From: Antedon mediterranea
Lineage: Eukaryota > Echinodermata > Crinoidea > Comatulida > Antedonidae
Length of the DNA: 64,000 nucleotides
NCBI RefSeq assembly: GCF_964355755.1
Contig: NC_092675.1
Span: forward strand, 11,609,312-11,673,311
Reading direction: 5' to 3'
The notes under the pieces are model-generated. The model was not told the DNA's origin. It worked only from the letters and a program-made list of their open reading frames with translations, and did no database searches. Numbering within the stretch: the stretch's first letter is position 1; every line of letters begins with the position of its first letter. Both the position numbers and the translations under genes were made by a program. Of this stretch, positions 11,345 to 22,758 are shown one piece after another.

Positions 11345-11440
11345 GATATATATCTATATATAAATTTATGTAAGGGCAAAAATCTGTAAATCGAGCGTTA
11401 TTTCTAGAATGTTTACTCGAATCGTATATAAAGTTGGTTA
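11345..11440 (+). repeat. Repeat R, copy B, left part
   Basis: Matches 12165-12255 (CTATATATAAATTTA...GGGCAAA...TATATAAAGTTGGTT). It is cut by the Harbinger-like element at 11441 and resumes at 13646. Confidence 0.65.
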
Positions 11441-13645
11441 AGGCTGGTTTCCTGTCGACGTAAGAAGTCGAATTTTGCAACGATTCTTGCGTTTCATACG
11501 TTTCTTACGTCTCTGAGAAAAAATTGACGTCGTTGACGTTAGTCAAGATCGTGTCGGGCCGCAGAGAAACATCTGTAGTTATGCTGCTCCCGAAAGTTGA
11601 AATTTTGGCTGTGAAACACACGTCGTATGCTTACGTCGATTTTAGTGTTGTTACGAAAGTTGAAATTTTTTTCTTACGTCGGTCGGATTTATGACGTATT
11701 TGAAACAACATCTCTGATTGGTGTTTCTTTTTAGAGCGGGTTTTATCATTTTTCGCGCAAAATGTTGAATGTTGTTATTGTAGCCTACCTGTCAGTGCAG
11801 CACACCAACATGTTATTTTCAGTAGATAAGCTAGGCCCTAGTATTAGTAAAATACTTAATTAATACTGTACGGTACCGTAGGCTACTAATAGGAATTGAT
11901 TTGACCAAATAATCAAACTAGCCTAGGCTAGTAGGCCTATGTATTATTTGTATGAATCAAAATATGAATTAATTATCCTGGCCCTCTAGGCCTAGCCTTA
12001 AATAGTTTTCAAAATTAAAAAAAGGCAAATCATTTCGAGATCATCCTATTATTATTAGACCTACCTAGGCCCTAGACTATAGGCATTGGCCTATTGGCCT
12101 ATAAGCATATCTAATCGAGCATGAGATAGTACTACCGCAGTAAGATACCCATTATTTACTGGCCTATAATCTATATATAAATTTACGTAAGGGCAAAATT
12201 CGGTAAATCGCGCTTTACTTCTAGAATTTTTACTCGATGGTATATAAAGTTGGTTCGTACTTTCGGTACTGATTTTAACCACCTGATGTAACCCTGTTTA
12301 CTAATTAAATTAAGTTAGATAATTAGTTATTGACGATTAAAACGAATTTAGGTTCAACGATTTGCCCAATAGGGGTGTTTTCCGATCGTGGTATACACTG
12401 TCTAATAATGGATGTCCATCTTGAAAAATACCCGCCACAAAAATGCGAGGAGGCTTCGCATTTTCCTATCTCCTCCTACGATAATTGTTTTTAATAGCTG
12501 AAAACCGGTTAAACAGCTAGAGTACAGCATCATAATGTTGGAGACAGGCCGATTTTCTTTAAAAAATACTATTTTGATTTAATATACGATTATACAAATG
12601 TATTGATTTGCGATGAATGGAACATCCCAATCTCTCAGTCTGCCAGAGTTTGGTTTAACACAAGTAGGTAAATTTATGAGCCCTTGGTTTAACACATACG
12701 GTAGCCAAATATATGGGCCCTTTGAGAATAAACTTGAACAATACTGTAAATACCTATTATAATTACCTATTTTTGGTCCTCATTTGAATCGAACATTTCT
12801 TACTGTGAATGTTCGTACTGTTAGATGTAATATAAAAATATATACAAATAAACTTATTACTGAGATTGTGGATAGGCTCTACTGTTAGATATATAAACAT
12901 ATTATTATATACAAATAACCTATACTGACAGTTCCTTCTCAACGTTTGTATTAATTAATAATTACCAAAAATATAAACGTCGTAGTGGTGTATCGTGACT
13001 ATATTTCAATCGATTATGACAGTGACAGTTTTAACAAAGTATTAAATCGCAAATATTTTACTGTATTTAGAGGTATATTATTTATAGGCCTATAAAACAT
13101 GAAAAAAATATTTCGTTACTGAGTGCATAAAGAATATATTTAAAAATTGTTCCTCTTTGCATCTATCCGCTTTCCCATCCCTCAACCCTAAAACTCCCTG
13201 ATTAGAACATGATTAGGCTAAAATTATAGTAGTAAATACATACAAATGTTATTGTCCGGCTTTATTTCACTATAAGGACATACACATTACGTCATAACTC
13301 TTGTCGCTCATTGGTTGCTTGTTACGATTGCGCTTACGTCTCTTGCGAAAGTTGACTTCAAGTCAACTTTCGTAAGAGACGTAAGAAACATGACGCAAGG
13401 GCGTTCATTCAAGCGTAAGATAAAAAATCCCGGTTTCCTGTAAAATCGGAAGAAAACGTCGTAACGCAACAATGGTTAGGTCATCGGTTTCCTGTAAAAT
13501 CGTTTGTCGTTACCATTTTTCTTACGTTGCGTCGATTTTATAAATTTTCGATCGTAATCGGTTTCCTGTAAAATCCGCATTTCTTACGACAAATCGACGT
13601 AGTCGCAACAAAAGTGATGTTCATACGTCGACAGGAAACCAACCT
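11441..13645. mobile_element. Harbinger-like element with TTA target duplication
   Basis: Begins AGGCTGGTTTCCTGTCGACG and ends with the matching inverted sequence CGACAGGAAACCAACCT. It is flanked on both sides by TTA (11438-11440, 13646-13648), the 3-bp duplication typical of PIF/Harbinger. The outer 300-450 bp are rich in ACGTAAGAA / TTTCTTACGT words, with a near-perfect palindrome at 13340-13385. No transposase ORF remains. Its middle is occupied by repeat R copy A. Confidence 0.65.
12165..13195 (+). repeat. Repeat R, copy A, uninterrupted (inside the Harbinger-like element)
   Basis: About 1 kb matching, in order, 11353-11440 plus 13650-14715. Examples are GGTACTGATTTTAACCACC at 12264 and 13656, and TTTAAAAATTGTTCCTCTTT near 13140 and 14660. 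No coding sequence. Confidence 0.7.
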
Positions 13646-14715
13646 TTAGAATCTCGGTACTGATTTTAACCACCTGATGTAACCCTGTTTACTAATTAAA
13701 TTGAGTTAGATAATTAGTTATTGACAATTAAAACGAATTTAGGTTCAACGATTTGCCCCAAATAGGGGTGTTTTTCGATCGTGGTATACACTGTCTAATG
13801 GATGTCCGTCTTGAAAAATACCCGAAGACAATAATACGAGGATGCTTCGCATTTTCCTATCTCCTCCTACGATAATTGTTTTTAATGGCTGAAAACCGGT
13901 TGAACAGCTCGAGTACAGCATCATAATGTTGAAGACAGGCCGATTTTCTTTAAAAAAATACTATTTTGATAGATTTAATATACGTTTATATAAATGTATT
14001 GATTTGCGATGAATGGAACATTCCAATCTCTGTTACACAAGTGTCTATTCCCTCAAGCGTCGTAAAGGCAAGTACTGTATACTCATAACAGAAATTCGAT
14101 CCATTTTTTTTCCAATCTGTTCTGCAGAGGTTGGATATTATTTTTTTTTAACGGATAATGAGCTAGCGTTTTCAGTCGCCGTATATTATGTACAAATCTT
14201 TATTATTGCATTTAAACCACCCACATCATCACCCTTCCCTCACTGGCATGAGTAGCGTTGTAAAGCCAGTAGAGGATAAGCCTATACGGTGCATCACATG
14301 CCCTAAACGCAGAACAACTTTGGTGGGTAGGGTAGGAACCAACTTAATTATGAATTGGCTCTAAGAAACAATTGAAAACCATTAGGCCTACTAATTAAGT
14401 TGAGTTAGATAATTTAATATTTATTGACGATTAAATCGAATTTATGATTTTCCCCGAATAGAGGTGGTTTTCACAAATTGTTTAACATTATATATAAACA
14501 TACGTCATAGTGTATCGTTACATGTACTGTACTATTTCAATCGACTACGACGGTGATAGTTTCAACAAAGTATTACATCGCAATGTTTTACTGTGTTTAG
14601 TGGTATATTATTTGTAAAACATGAAAACAATTAATATTTCGTTACAAAATAAAGAATATATTTAAAAATTGTTCCTCTTTGCACCCATCCTCTCTTCCCC
14701 ATCCCTCAACCATAA
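13646..14715 (+). repeat. Repeat R, copy B, right part
   Basis: Continues copy B after the Harbinger-like insertion and is collinear with 12255-13195. Extra material lies near 14040-14390 (CACCACATCATCACCC region), absent from copy A. Confidence 0.65.
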
Positions 14716-15050
14716 TGTTACATACAAAACACAAAATAAGTTTGTTTAAATCTGACTTTTAAAACAATTGGTCTCATTTTGTGACAAGTTTCTCTTTCGG
14801 AAGTAATTCCCAGGGTGCTAATTTTAGTTGAGTACATAAATCACACTGTCTATTTATTCGTTCCTGTAAACGACATGTATTATTGTCCTGCATTATTGTA
14901 CATTTGAAATCGCCAGTTTTTTAATGCTGAAATCATTATGTATTCGAGAACCATCTGTGGGCACGACCTAGATGGTACGCGAGCGAAGCGAGCGTACCAT
15001 CTAGTTTATACGGTGGCCTATAAGTGTCACGGCAAAAAAATAAAAAAATA
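14716..15050. other. Noncoding spacer with a 13-bp-arm palindrome
   Basis: No gene. At 14968-15004, arms CTAGATGGTACGC / GCGTACCATCTAG flank an 11-bp loop. Confidence 0.6.
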
Positions 15051-15054
15051 AAAA

Positions 15055-15330
15055 ATATCACGGCAATTTTTTCAAAAAAAGCCACGGCAATTTGAAAAAA
15101 GCCACGGCAATTTGAAAAAAGCCACGGCAATTTGAAAAAAGCCACGGCAAATTGAAAATAAAACATCACGGCAAATTAAAAATAAAACATCGCGGCAATT
15201 TAACAAAAATACCAGGGCAACTTAAAGATGAAACACCACGGCAAATTAGTATTGAAACACCACTGCAAATTAATAGTGAAACACCACGGCAAATTACAGA
15301 ATGCCACGGCGGAAGTGAGTTACCACGGCG
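15055..15330 (+). repeat. Minisatellite, unit about 20 bp (GCCACGGCAATTTGAAAAAA)
   Basis: Four near-identical copies at 15080-15155 are followed by increasingly diverged ones (ACACCACGGCAAATTA) to about 15330. Confidence 0.8.
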
Positions 15331-15389
15331 GAAGTGAAACCTTTGGAATCTTCGATTTTTTCTGAGGTAAGTAATTATTTGTGCATTGA

Positions 15390-15705
15390 TGTGGGGGGGG
15401 GGGGGGGGGGGGGGGGAGGTAGGGGGGGGGGGGGGGTAGTTGACCGGAGGGGGGGTAGTTGACCGGGGGTAGTTACCCGGGGGTAGTTATCCTAAGGGGG
15501 TAGTTGTCCTAAGGGGTGGATGTCCGGGGGGGTAGTTGTCCGGGGGGGGGGGTTGTTATCCTAAGGGGGTAGTTGTCCTAAGGGGGTAGTTTTCCGGGGG
15601 GTAGTTGTCCGGGGGGTAGTTGTCCTAAGGGGGGGTAGTTGTCCGGGTGGTAAACATCCGGGGGGTAAACATCCGGGGGGTAACTGTCTAGGGGGTAGGT
15701 GTCCT
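15390..15705 (+). repeat. G-rich minisatellite, unit GGGGGGTAGTTGTCC
   Basis: Opens with G-runs of more than ten (15392-15436), then about fifteen degenerate units alternating with a CCTAAG variant. It has strong G-quadruplex potential on the plus strand and lies about 0.4-0.7 kb upstream of the PREB start codon. Confidence 0.8.
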
Positions 15706-15931
15706 AGAACCATATATTATATTATCCTAAAAAAATGAGCTGGTAAATCCACTTGTAGGTTGAAGAAAGATTTGTAATTTTGGCTCTGGTAACTAATTTT
15801 AAAATCATATTAAATTAATATTTCCGAAACTATAAATCAGGGATAATCTTTTTATATAACTTTCAAGCAAGGAACTATTTTTTAATGATTTTCAAAAAGC
15901 ACTTTACTCCATTAAAAATAAAAATTAATTA

Positions 15932-16070
15932 GGGGTGACTTTGCGTTGGGGCGACTTTGAGATGGGGCGACTTTGCGATGGGCGACTTTGAGATGGGGCG
16001 ACTTTGTTTTGGGGCGACTTTGTATTGGGCGACTTTGCGATGGGGCGACTTTGCGATGGGGCGACTTGAC
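15932..16070 (+). repeat. Minisatellite, unit GCGACTTTGCGATGGG, next to the PREB 5' end
   Basis: About eight units of 15-17 bp, ending 57 bp upstream of the PREB ATG. It therefore occupies the promoter or 5'UTR. Confidence 0.8.
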
Positions 16071-16126
16071 TGGATCGCACTCGATCTGGGGGAAGAGGAG
16101 CCCACAGTTAGTAGTAGTGTATAGAA

Positions 16127-16246
16127 ATGGCAGCACAGCTAGCGTTTATAGATTTTCCTCCTTATGTTATAAGATGTCTTGATGAGGTGCGGTTTGTTGT
16201 CGCCGGAGGTGGTGGACAAGCAAGGACAGGAGTTCCAAACGGAATT
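16127..16246 (+). CDS. PREB: PREB/SEC12 (prolactin regulatory element-binding protein) exon 1
   Basis: PREB/SEC12 is an ER membrane WD40 protein that loads GTP on SAR1 and so starts COPII coat assembly; animal PREB was also described as a transcription factor. This exon encodes 40 residues from an ATG in good context (AGAAATGG). It contains the family's N-terminal signature FVVAGGGGQARTGVPNGI, the glycine-rich loop of the first propeller blade. It ends in phase 0 at a GTAAGT donor and joins exon 2 at 42844 across a 26.6-kb intron. Start choice: it is the first ATG of the homologous frame, with a residue count to the GGGG loop like that of known PREBs. The TSS is not defined; a minisatellite lies 57 bp upstream. 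The C-terminal propeller and membrane anchor lie beyond the window. Confidence 0.85.
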
Positions 16247-16427
16247 GTAAGTTTTACTTTTTCCTAGGCCTAGCCTAAATAGGCCTATTTTTAATGACAA
16301 GTATGATTTTGTCGACGTGGCGGTAGGCCTAGGCCTACACACCTGTGTGTGTTAGCCTTGCTAGCTAGGGATACAGGTCAACCCGTACCCATGCCAACTG
16401 GTACCTAAAGTTTGGCTTACTTAGGGC

Positions 16428-16505
16428 CTACTCGTACCCATCATGGGCTGGCTCGTACCCATCATGGGCTGGCCCGTACCCATCATGGGCTGGCCCGTAC
16501 CCAAA
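16428..16505 (+). repeat. Short minisatellite, unit about 24 bp (GTACCCATCATGGGCTGG)
   Basis: Three to four copies containing the palindrome CCCATCATGGG, inside PREB intron 1 about 180 bp after exon 1. Confidence 0.75.
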
Positions 16506-17304
16506 CATCTGACATGTCGGGGTTCATATTACATCAATCAACAAAAAGGTAAACAACATGGCGAGGACATGGCCACAGCTTTTCTCCGGTAGAAAAGTCA
16601 CATTTGAAATATGACGATTTAGACACTGTAAGTAACTGATAAATAATCTGTATTTATTATAAATTAATTGTATGCTTCAAAACCTAGGGCCTATTAATTA
16701 CAATTTACAATTAAAGATGGATTTTAGACAAGTTTACGTTCTATGTTTACGCCTAGCTAGATTCATTCAACACGCCTGTTGCGTTTCGAACAGCGTGTTT
16801 CGAAAAACTCAAACTCACTTCAACGATTGTTTTTATATATTTAGAAGCATATTTTTATAATTTTTATAGTATTTTGTATAATTTGTTGTCATGATTCATG
16901 CACATCAAACTGCGCATGTAAATTTGATTTATTTGTTGACAATTTGTTTACAATGACCTTGATTTTTAACCTCATGAGCGATTTAAGCGCTTATCGGGGT
17001 GAATCAGTTAAACCAACGTGTATGATCGTTTCACTAAATTATTTAATAAAAAAATTAATGGAAAACGATCATCATATGTCATTGTTTCGTTATCTACTTG
17101 ACAACTATAAATGCATGTTTTTTTTTTATATATAAAGGGAAATCCCCGGTCAGCAAAAACATGTAGCTGTTATAGAGGAAACATCTGCCAAAATTTTTAT
17201 CGCCTAAACAAACTGTGTATCATCATTTTACTGAATTATTGAATAAAAAAATATATGGAAAACGATCATACATCATTGCGTTGTCTATTTGGGAGGTACA
17301 GTGG
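16506..17304. other. PREB intron 1, no feature seen
   Basis: AT-rich intronic sequence. The short ORFs at 16672-16860 and 16944-17135 lack coding character. Confidence 0.5.
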
Positions 17305-18165
17305 ATTTCGATCCAAGTCGGCCCTAAACCGTCTCGGCCAAAGTCAAGTCGGCCCCCAAGTCAAGTCGGCCCCAAGTCAACTCGGCCTCAAGTCAACTCG
17401 GCCTCACGTCAACTCGGCCAAAAAATAATCGGTCAACTCGGCCCCGTTAAAGTATGGAACGCAAAAAGTGCAAATGAAGGGGATTGATAAAATAATATTT
17501 CTTCACAATTTTTTAACTATAAATAATTCTGAATTTTAATGAATATTAATATTTAGACAATATATTTAGCAAAAAAAATAGGAATGATTTCACCAACTTT
17601 CCTTTATTTACGTTTAAAAAAATTTCAAATTGCACAATTGAAAACAACTCGTAGCTGCGCCTCCCTGCGCCTTTGGCAGCTTTTACGATATCTACAACTG
17701 CTACGTGTTTTCACTGACCAGGGGATTCCCCTTTTTTTTTAAACGCAAATCATGGACAAAAACGATGTACGATCATTTTTTCTATGGCCAAATAGTGGAA
17801 CGTAGGCGCGCCTTCGTCTTCGATTTACTAAAAATGCGGTACCTGCACATGTTTTTGTAACACGCGGGTACTTATATTCATATCGGCAATGAGTTCATTT
17901 TTTTATATGATATTATTTAATTATATTATTTTTTTTATTTCTTCATTTTTTTTAAAGCGTGGATAGTAAGAATCATAATAATATTAAGCACTTTTTGCGT
18001 TCCATACTTTATTGTGGCCGAGTTGACCGATTGGTTTTTAGCCGAGTTAACGTGAGGCCGAGTTGACTTGAGGCCGAGTTCACTTGAGGCCGAGTTGACT
18101 TGGGGCTGACTTGACGTGGGGCCAACTTGACTTTGGCCGAGACGGTTTAGGGCCGACTTGACCTG
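17305..18165. mobile_element. Inverted-repeat element whose arms are AAGTCGGCCCC minisatellites
   Basis: The left arm (17309-17472) carries tandem AAGTCGGCCCCAAGTCAAC units followed by AAAGTATGGAACGCAAAAAG. The right arm (17987-18160) is its reverse complement, units included. About 515 bp of AT-rich sequence lies between. Small ORFs here only reflect the repeat. Confidence 0.7.
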
Positions 18166-18689
18166 CACATGTAGAGAGAGTCGGGCGCACAGTAGGCCAG
18201 AATTTGTTCAAAGTGTGCCAAAAGTCTTTACGCTTGAATACAAGTCTCCCGGATCGTCTGGGAGTCTCTCGAATTTTTAACCTGTAAAACATACATTTTC
18301 TCCCGGAATTATTAATGTTAAAAATGTGTGGTTCTTATATCTCGATACGTTACGACGAGTTGCGTTGAATTGACGGAATTCAACGATTTTGCAGGAAAAT
18401 AGTAAAAATCAAGGTTAAAAAATCGTTGAAATCTGCAATCACAATATGCTACGTCAGTAGGAAGCTAATTTTTTGGAAAATGTGCATATTTTATTAATTT
18501 TATCATTAAAATTGACCAATATGGCAAGCCAAGTCCGCCAAAAGTCCTCAATCTATCCTCCATACCATTCAACAACAATGCATTTATCATCAACCCAAAC
18601 CATTCATGTAAAAAATCAATGTAAACCTAAATAATTCACCGTCTAGCCACACCATTTGTTATCATTTCATTCAATTCATTGTCGTTCAT

Positions 18690-18800
18690 CGCGAAGTAAT
18701 TCATCAATAAAAAGTCATTCATCAATAAAAAGTCATTCATCATTAAGTCTCGCTCATCATTAATTCGTTCATCATCAAGTCGTTCATCCTCAAGTCGTTG
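18690..18800 (+). repeat. Minisatellite, unit about 16 bp (TCGTTCATCATCAAG)
   Basis: Six or more degenerate copies of TCATTCATCAATAAAAAG / TCGTTCATCATCAAG. The reverse complement of the same unit forms the array at 42640-42755. Confidence 0.7.
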
Positions 18801-18897
18801 ATAGGGTAGCGAAAATAGCTGTGTCGCATTTATATTTATGATTTGATTTGATCACTTTATTTCAGAATAAATACTTCACAACAAAAAATAATACAAA

Positions 18898-19121
18898 CCG
18901 GAGCTGTAGCTTGGTGGTTAACGTGCTTGCCTTCCAATCCCAAGGTCCCGGGTTCAATCCTGACCTAGTGCAGGGTTGTAACTCATGACTCTTTCAACTC
19001 CACTCCCTAAGCCTCAAATGAGACTTAGTTTATAAGCACGATAAATTATTAAATAGTTTATCCATCTTGTAATTGGCGAGTTACTCGCTGTTGGATGAAA
19101 AAAAAAAAAAAAAAAAAAAAT
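18898..19121 (+). mobile_element. tRNA-derived SINE with poly(A) tail
   Basis: A-box-like TAGCTTGGTGGTTAACG at 18907 and B-box GGTTCAATCC at 18951 give a Pol III promoter with tRNA spacing. A 120-bp body and a poly(A) tail (19098-19121) follow. It is not a functional tRNA: there is no acceptor stem closure. Confidence 0.75.
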
Positions 19122-19125
19122 CAAA

Positions 19126-19757
19126 CTAAAATATGATTTTTTCCCACTTAGTGTAGAGATTTGAATATCGTAACAAATAGTTCATAGTACACCTAACCAG
19201 ATCATTTTCAATATTCACAACTCTTAATCTAAAACCATAGACGCACTTGCGTACATGCTCGTAAAAAAGAATTCTCCTCGTGGCAAACATGTTACTAGCA
19301 CTACAGTGCTTAGGTAAGCCTAGCAACATTCTCAATGAGTTGTTGTACACCTCCAGAGATTTAATAGTTTTTACAGTGTGGTTACACCATAACATACAAC
19401 AGTACATATTAGTCCAAAACAACCTGAACAAATTCTATTTAACATTCTCATTACATCTACTAAAGCGTCTACTAAGAGTGTTACCTTGAATGCAAAGAGC
19501 TCGATACTGGCAATTAATGTCATTAGAATCATCTAAATTATTACGAAAAAATATGTCCTAGGTAAGTCACTTCATTGAGATAATCATTATTTAGCATAAT
19601 ATTTGATACCACTTCACCATGTTTCTTCTTTGGAGAAAAAAACCATACAGACAGATTTTTTTGCGTTATATATAACATCATGTTCTAGACCATACTGCTC
19701 ACATATTTTAACCATATTTTTTAACCCATAAAAAGATGGAGCCATAATAGTCATGTC
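19126..19757 (-). pseudogene. LINE reverse transcriptase C-terminal fragment
   Basis: Reads right to left: a degraded active-site region (MTIMAPSFYGLK, expected DD just upstream), then KKSVCMVF, YLGH, and the C-terminal region of non-LTR retrotransposon ORF2 (LRMLLGLPKHCSASNMF). Stops and frame changes are present (for example near 19430). It lies downstream of the segment at 21905-22758, from which it is separated by a hAT-like element and a second LINE tail. Confidence 0.7.
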
Positions 19758-21507
19758 TACGCTCGCGCTAAGGTCAAATTTTCGTTCGCCAAAATGGCGA
19801 AAGGTTTTGAAAAACATTAGCCAAATTGAAAATCCTTTAGCCAAATTTAAAAAACCATAACAATTCGAAAAAAAGTTTATTAAATAAATAATGCATGTAT
19901 TTTTTAAATATTTTATTTCTTTTACATTTATATTATTATTAGGTATCCCAATGAACCTGATTTTCGTTACCGGGATTTTAACACGTTCGTGAAATTTCAA
20001 AAAGTGACGTGTCTTTGAAGTTAAAAATATAATATTTCTTATGTACCCATGAGAATAAAAATTATATGCCTGGAAAGATCTTGTTTAAGGGATTATTTTT
20101 ATATATTTATAATCTATGTTTATTAAATATTTTAATAAAAAACGCGAGTTCAAAATGAGGTACAAAAGCCGGCGAGCCGAAATCCGCGCGCTAAAAATAA
20201 CTTTGGAAAACACCTACCCATTTTCGCACCCGATCGCACGAGGTCCATAATAGGTGGTGGAGTAATTTTTGTTGCATGTTATCAGGCTTTAAATACTCTT
20301 TATTTTGATATGTAAATCGGTTATTATTATTATGTACATCCGCCTCAAATGTCAATTTTAACGATAAAAATTGAATTTTTTAGTCTTTCTCATTATCAAA
20401 ATCTGGCTAATTTAGTATTGAATTGAAGCTAATTTATATTTCTGTTTGATAAAACACATCGTTTTATTTGACTTTGCGTGGACCTCGTGCGAAGAGGCCA
20501 ACAAGACCAACCCCTGAAAAAAATAATCCCAACCATAAATATCAGTGTTTACCATTTTCCTTACGGGGGGATTCAGTTCTCCGCTTATTACTAAATTACC
20601 GTCGCCCAGGCAATGTGCATGGTATGCATGTATTAGCGCGTTAATTAATGATTGGATAACCCCCGCAGTGGACTGTTCCATTTTCTGAACTAGTCTTCGC
20701 CGCACACGAGGCATGTCGAAAAATGTCACCTCTCATCATGGAATATTTGCTTCGAAACGTCAATTTTACCGATTTATTAAATTATTTAATAATTGGAATA
20801 TTTATCAATCTATTATATAAAACAAGAAATGTACCGCAGAAATTTAAGAAGCTTTGAATTTGCTATGCAGCGGCCGTAACCCATTCTATGTAGGCGGCCG
20901 AAACGCGCTTTGGCCATGGTTGCCGTTGCAGTATACGCTGTTTCTTAGCTATTCAATTTAAAGCGCAACTTTCGGTTAGAATAATCGAAAGGGAAATAAA
21001 ATTAAACATGTTAACATTATACTATTGAGGTAATTACTTTGTTAAATTTAAAATTCCCCTTTTTAAATAACAGAACAGCCTCGTTTATGGAAGTATTCGT
21101 CCACATGTTTCTGTTTACATTTTCTTCTCGAAGTTCATTTTCTACGTCGAAGAATAGGTAGGGACTTCCCCTTTTATTCGCTCATCATCACGTCGACGAC
21201 GGCCGGCCACGAACCAATTAAAACGTCATCGAGGCACGCTCTGCGCATGTTTAAACAGAACTAAAAAAATTAACACGGCGATCGTGACGTCGTCACATAA
21301 AATGCTGTTGTGGTAAAAAGTGTACCCGAGTCAGAAAGTACCGAAGTGTGGCGAATTCTCGCTCCCATAAGAAGTCACGCCGACCAGGCTAGGCCTAGGC
21401 TTGGTAATGTATTTTCGCCAATTTGGCGAACGAGGCAATAATTATTTTCGCCAAATGGAGACTCCAGTCGCCATTGGCTAATTGGCGAGCGGTTAGCGCG
21501 AGCATAG
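19758..21507. mobile_element. hAT-like non-autonomous element (about 1.75 kb) inside the LINE
   Basis: Left end CTACGCTCGCGCTAAGG and right end TTAGCGCGAGCATAG are inverted repeats, followed on both sides by TTCGCCAAAATGGCGA-type words. A direct repeat CATGTC lies at 19752-19757 and 21508-21513. Similar termini occur at 55650-57014. No transposase is visible; the 105-codon minus ORF at 20412-20729 is unrecognised. Confidence 0.55.
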
Positions 21508-21524
21508 CATGTCATGTTTATAAT

Positions 21525-21786
21525 GCAACTATTAATAGATAGATTGAATATGTAATTTGTTTTTAACTGTATAATAATACTGCTAATATATATTTGTTTA
21601 TATATTTTATGTTACGATATAGTATTTTTATATTTTTGTTTATTTTGATGGTTATTCGTATTTTTATAAGATCTTGTATTTTTGTATTCATGACTTTTTA
21701 TATATTTTTAATTAATGGTTTGAGAGCTTGTTAACGAAAAAAATTTCCTTTTGGACCAATAAATTTTTGTATTCTGTATTCTGTAT
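21525..21786 (+). mobile_element. LINE 3' end fragment
   Basis: An AT-rich 3'UTR-like stretch ends AATAAATTTTTG followed by tandem TATTCTG repeats, the short-repeat tail style of CR1-like LINEs. No coding part. Confidence 0.45.
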
Positions 21787-21904
21787 CAGCATAACTTAAA
21801 TTATTTAGGACAATATTTGTTCTACACCCGTAACAGAGAGTGTTACATTCAGATCATCTATGTAAACATTTTGCCACGTATAAACATTTTGCCACGTATA
21901 AAAT

Positions 21905-22758
21905 TCAACAACTTGTTTTATAATATATTAAGACAAGTATACATGTATGGTCAGATGACTTAAGGCTATCTCCGGACAATTGAATTAATACAGATTCTAG
22001 TACCTTAGATACCACACTAGCTAAAGATATAGGATAATAATTGCTTTTACTCGTAATGTCACCTGATTTAGATTTTAATATCGAAACAATTACAACATAA
22101 CTCGGCAGACACATGGCCATGACGAATCATTAAATTAAAACATAAGGACAGCAGAACCGTTAGGCTCTTGCTAGCGTAATTTAAGTTTTCGTAGCTCAAC
22201 ATATCATTTCCCGGGGATTTACCACTAGATAAATCTTTAATAATGGCCGCTACCTGTTGGAAATTTACCTCAGTCACAACCACAATCTTCATTCCTTATT
22301 ACTATCATTGTGAACACAATTAAACTGCTTTTCAAAATGAGCGGTCCAGTGGTTACATATCATATACACCATTAACATTATCCAAAGATTCTGTAAGAAC
22401 TGGAGTATATGAATTAGACTTACCTTTTTCCAGAAATCAGCATAGTCAATATTTGATAAAGACTGAGCCATAGAATCAGCCCTATGCTGTTCTTCTTCTT
22501 CTGATTTACACTTGCGTAATATCATTTTGAATTATGATCTTGTCACACGCATCACCTCAAATAATGAACCAGATTTAGGCTTGCCAATAGAAGGAATGCT
22601 TCTCTGGCCACTTTATGGTATTCTGCGACATTTTCATTCCACCCTGGAATGTGGGTCCCATTTTTTATTTTCTTATTTTTAAAACACATTTTGGAGGCAC
22701 TTGAAGTGGATGGAATATAATGTAAAAAAGGGCCTAACCTAGAAATAATTGCGTACAA
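21905..22758 (-). pseudogene. LINE ORF2 fragment, between endonuclease and RT palm
   Basis: In minus-strand order: IPGWNENVAEYHKVAREAF (22690-22560), a KCKSEEEEQHRADSMA helix region, VAAIIKDLSSGKSPGNDMLS, and the RT finger motif NYYPISLASVVSKVLESVL near 22040-21970. These are the hallmarks of non-LTR ORF2 between the APE endonuclease and the RT palm. Several frame breaks. It belongs to the same dead copy as 19126-19757; the palm is lost. Confidence 0.65.

Noticed and set aside
15912-16136. Minus-strand ORF with KSPHxKVAPSQSRP repeats
   Set aside because: Product of the GCGACTTTG minisatellite upstream of PREB.
17215-18292. ORFs on both strands rich in SRPKSSRP-type repeats
   Set aside because: Translations of the inverted AAGTCGGCCCC minisatellite.
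18898-18970. Possible true tRNA gene
   Set aside because: A and B boxes are present but no closing acceptor stem; a poly(A) tail and unrelated body make it a SINE. The same holds for 42073 and 57965.
20412-20729. 105-codon minus-strand ORF in the hAT-like element
   Set aside because: No recognisable motif and no intact flanking frame; could be chance.
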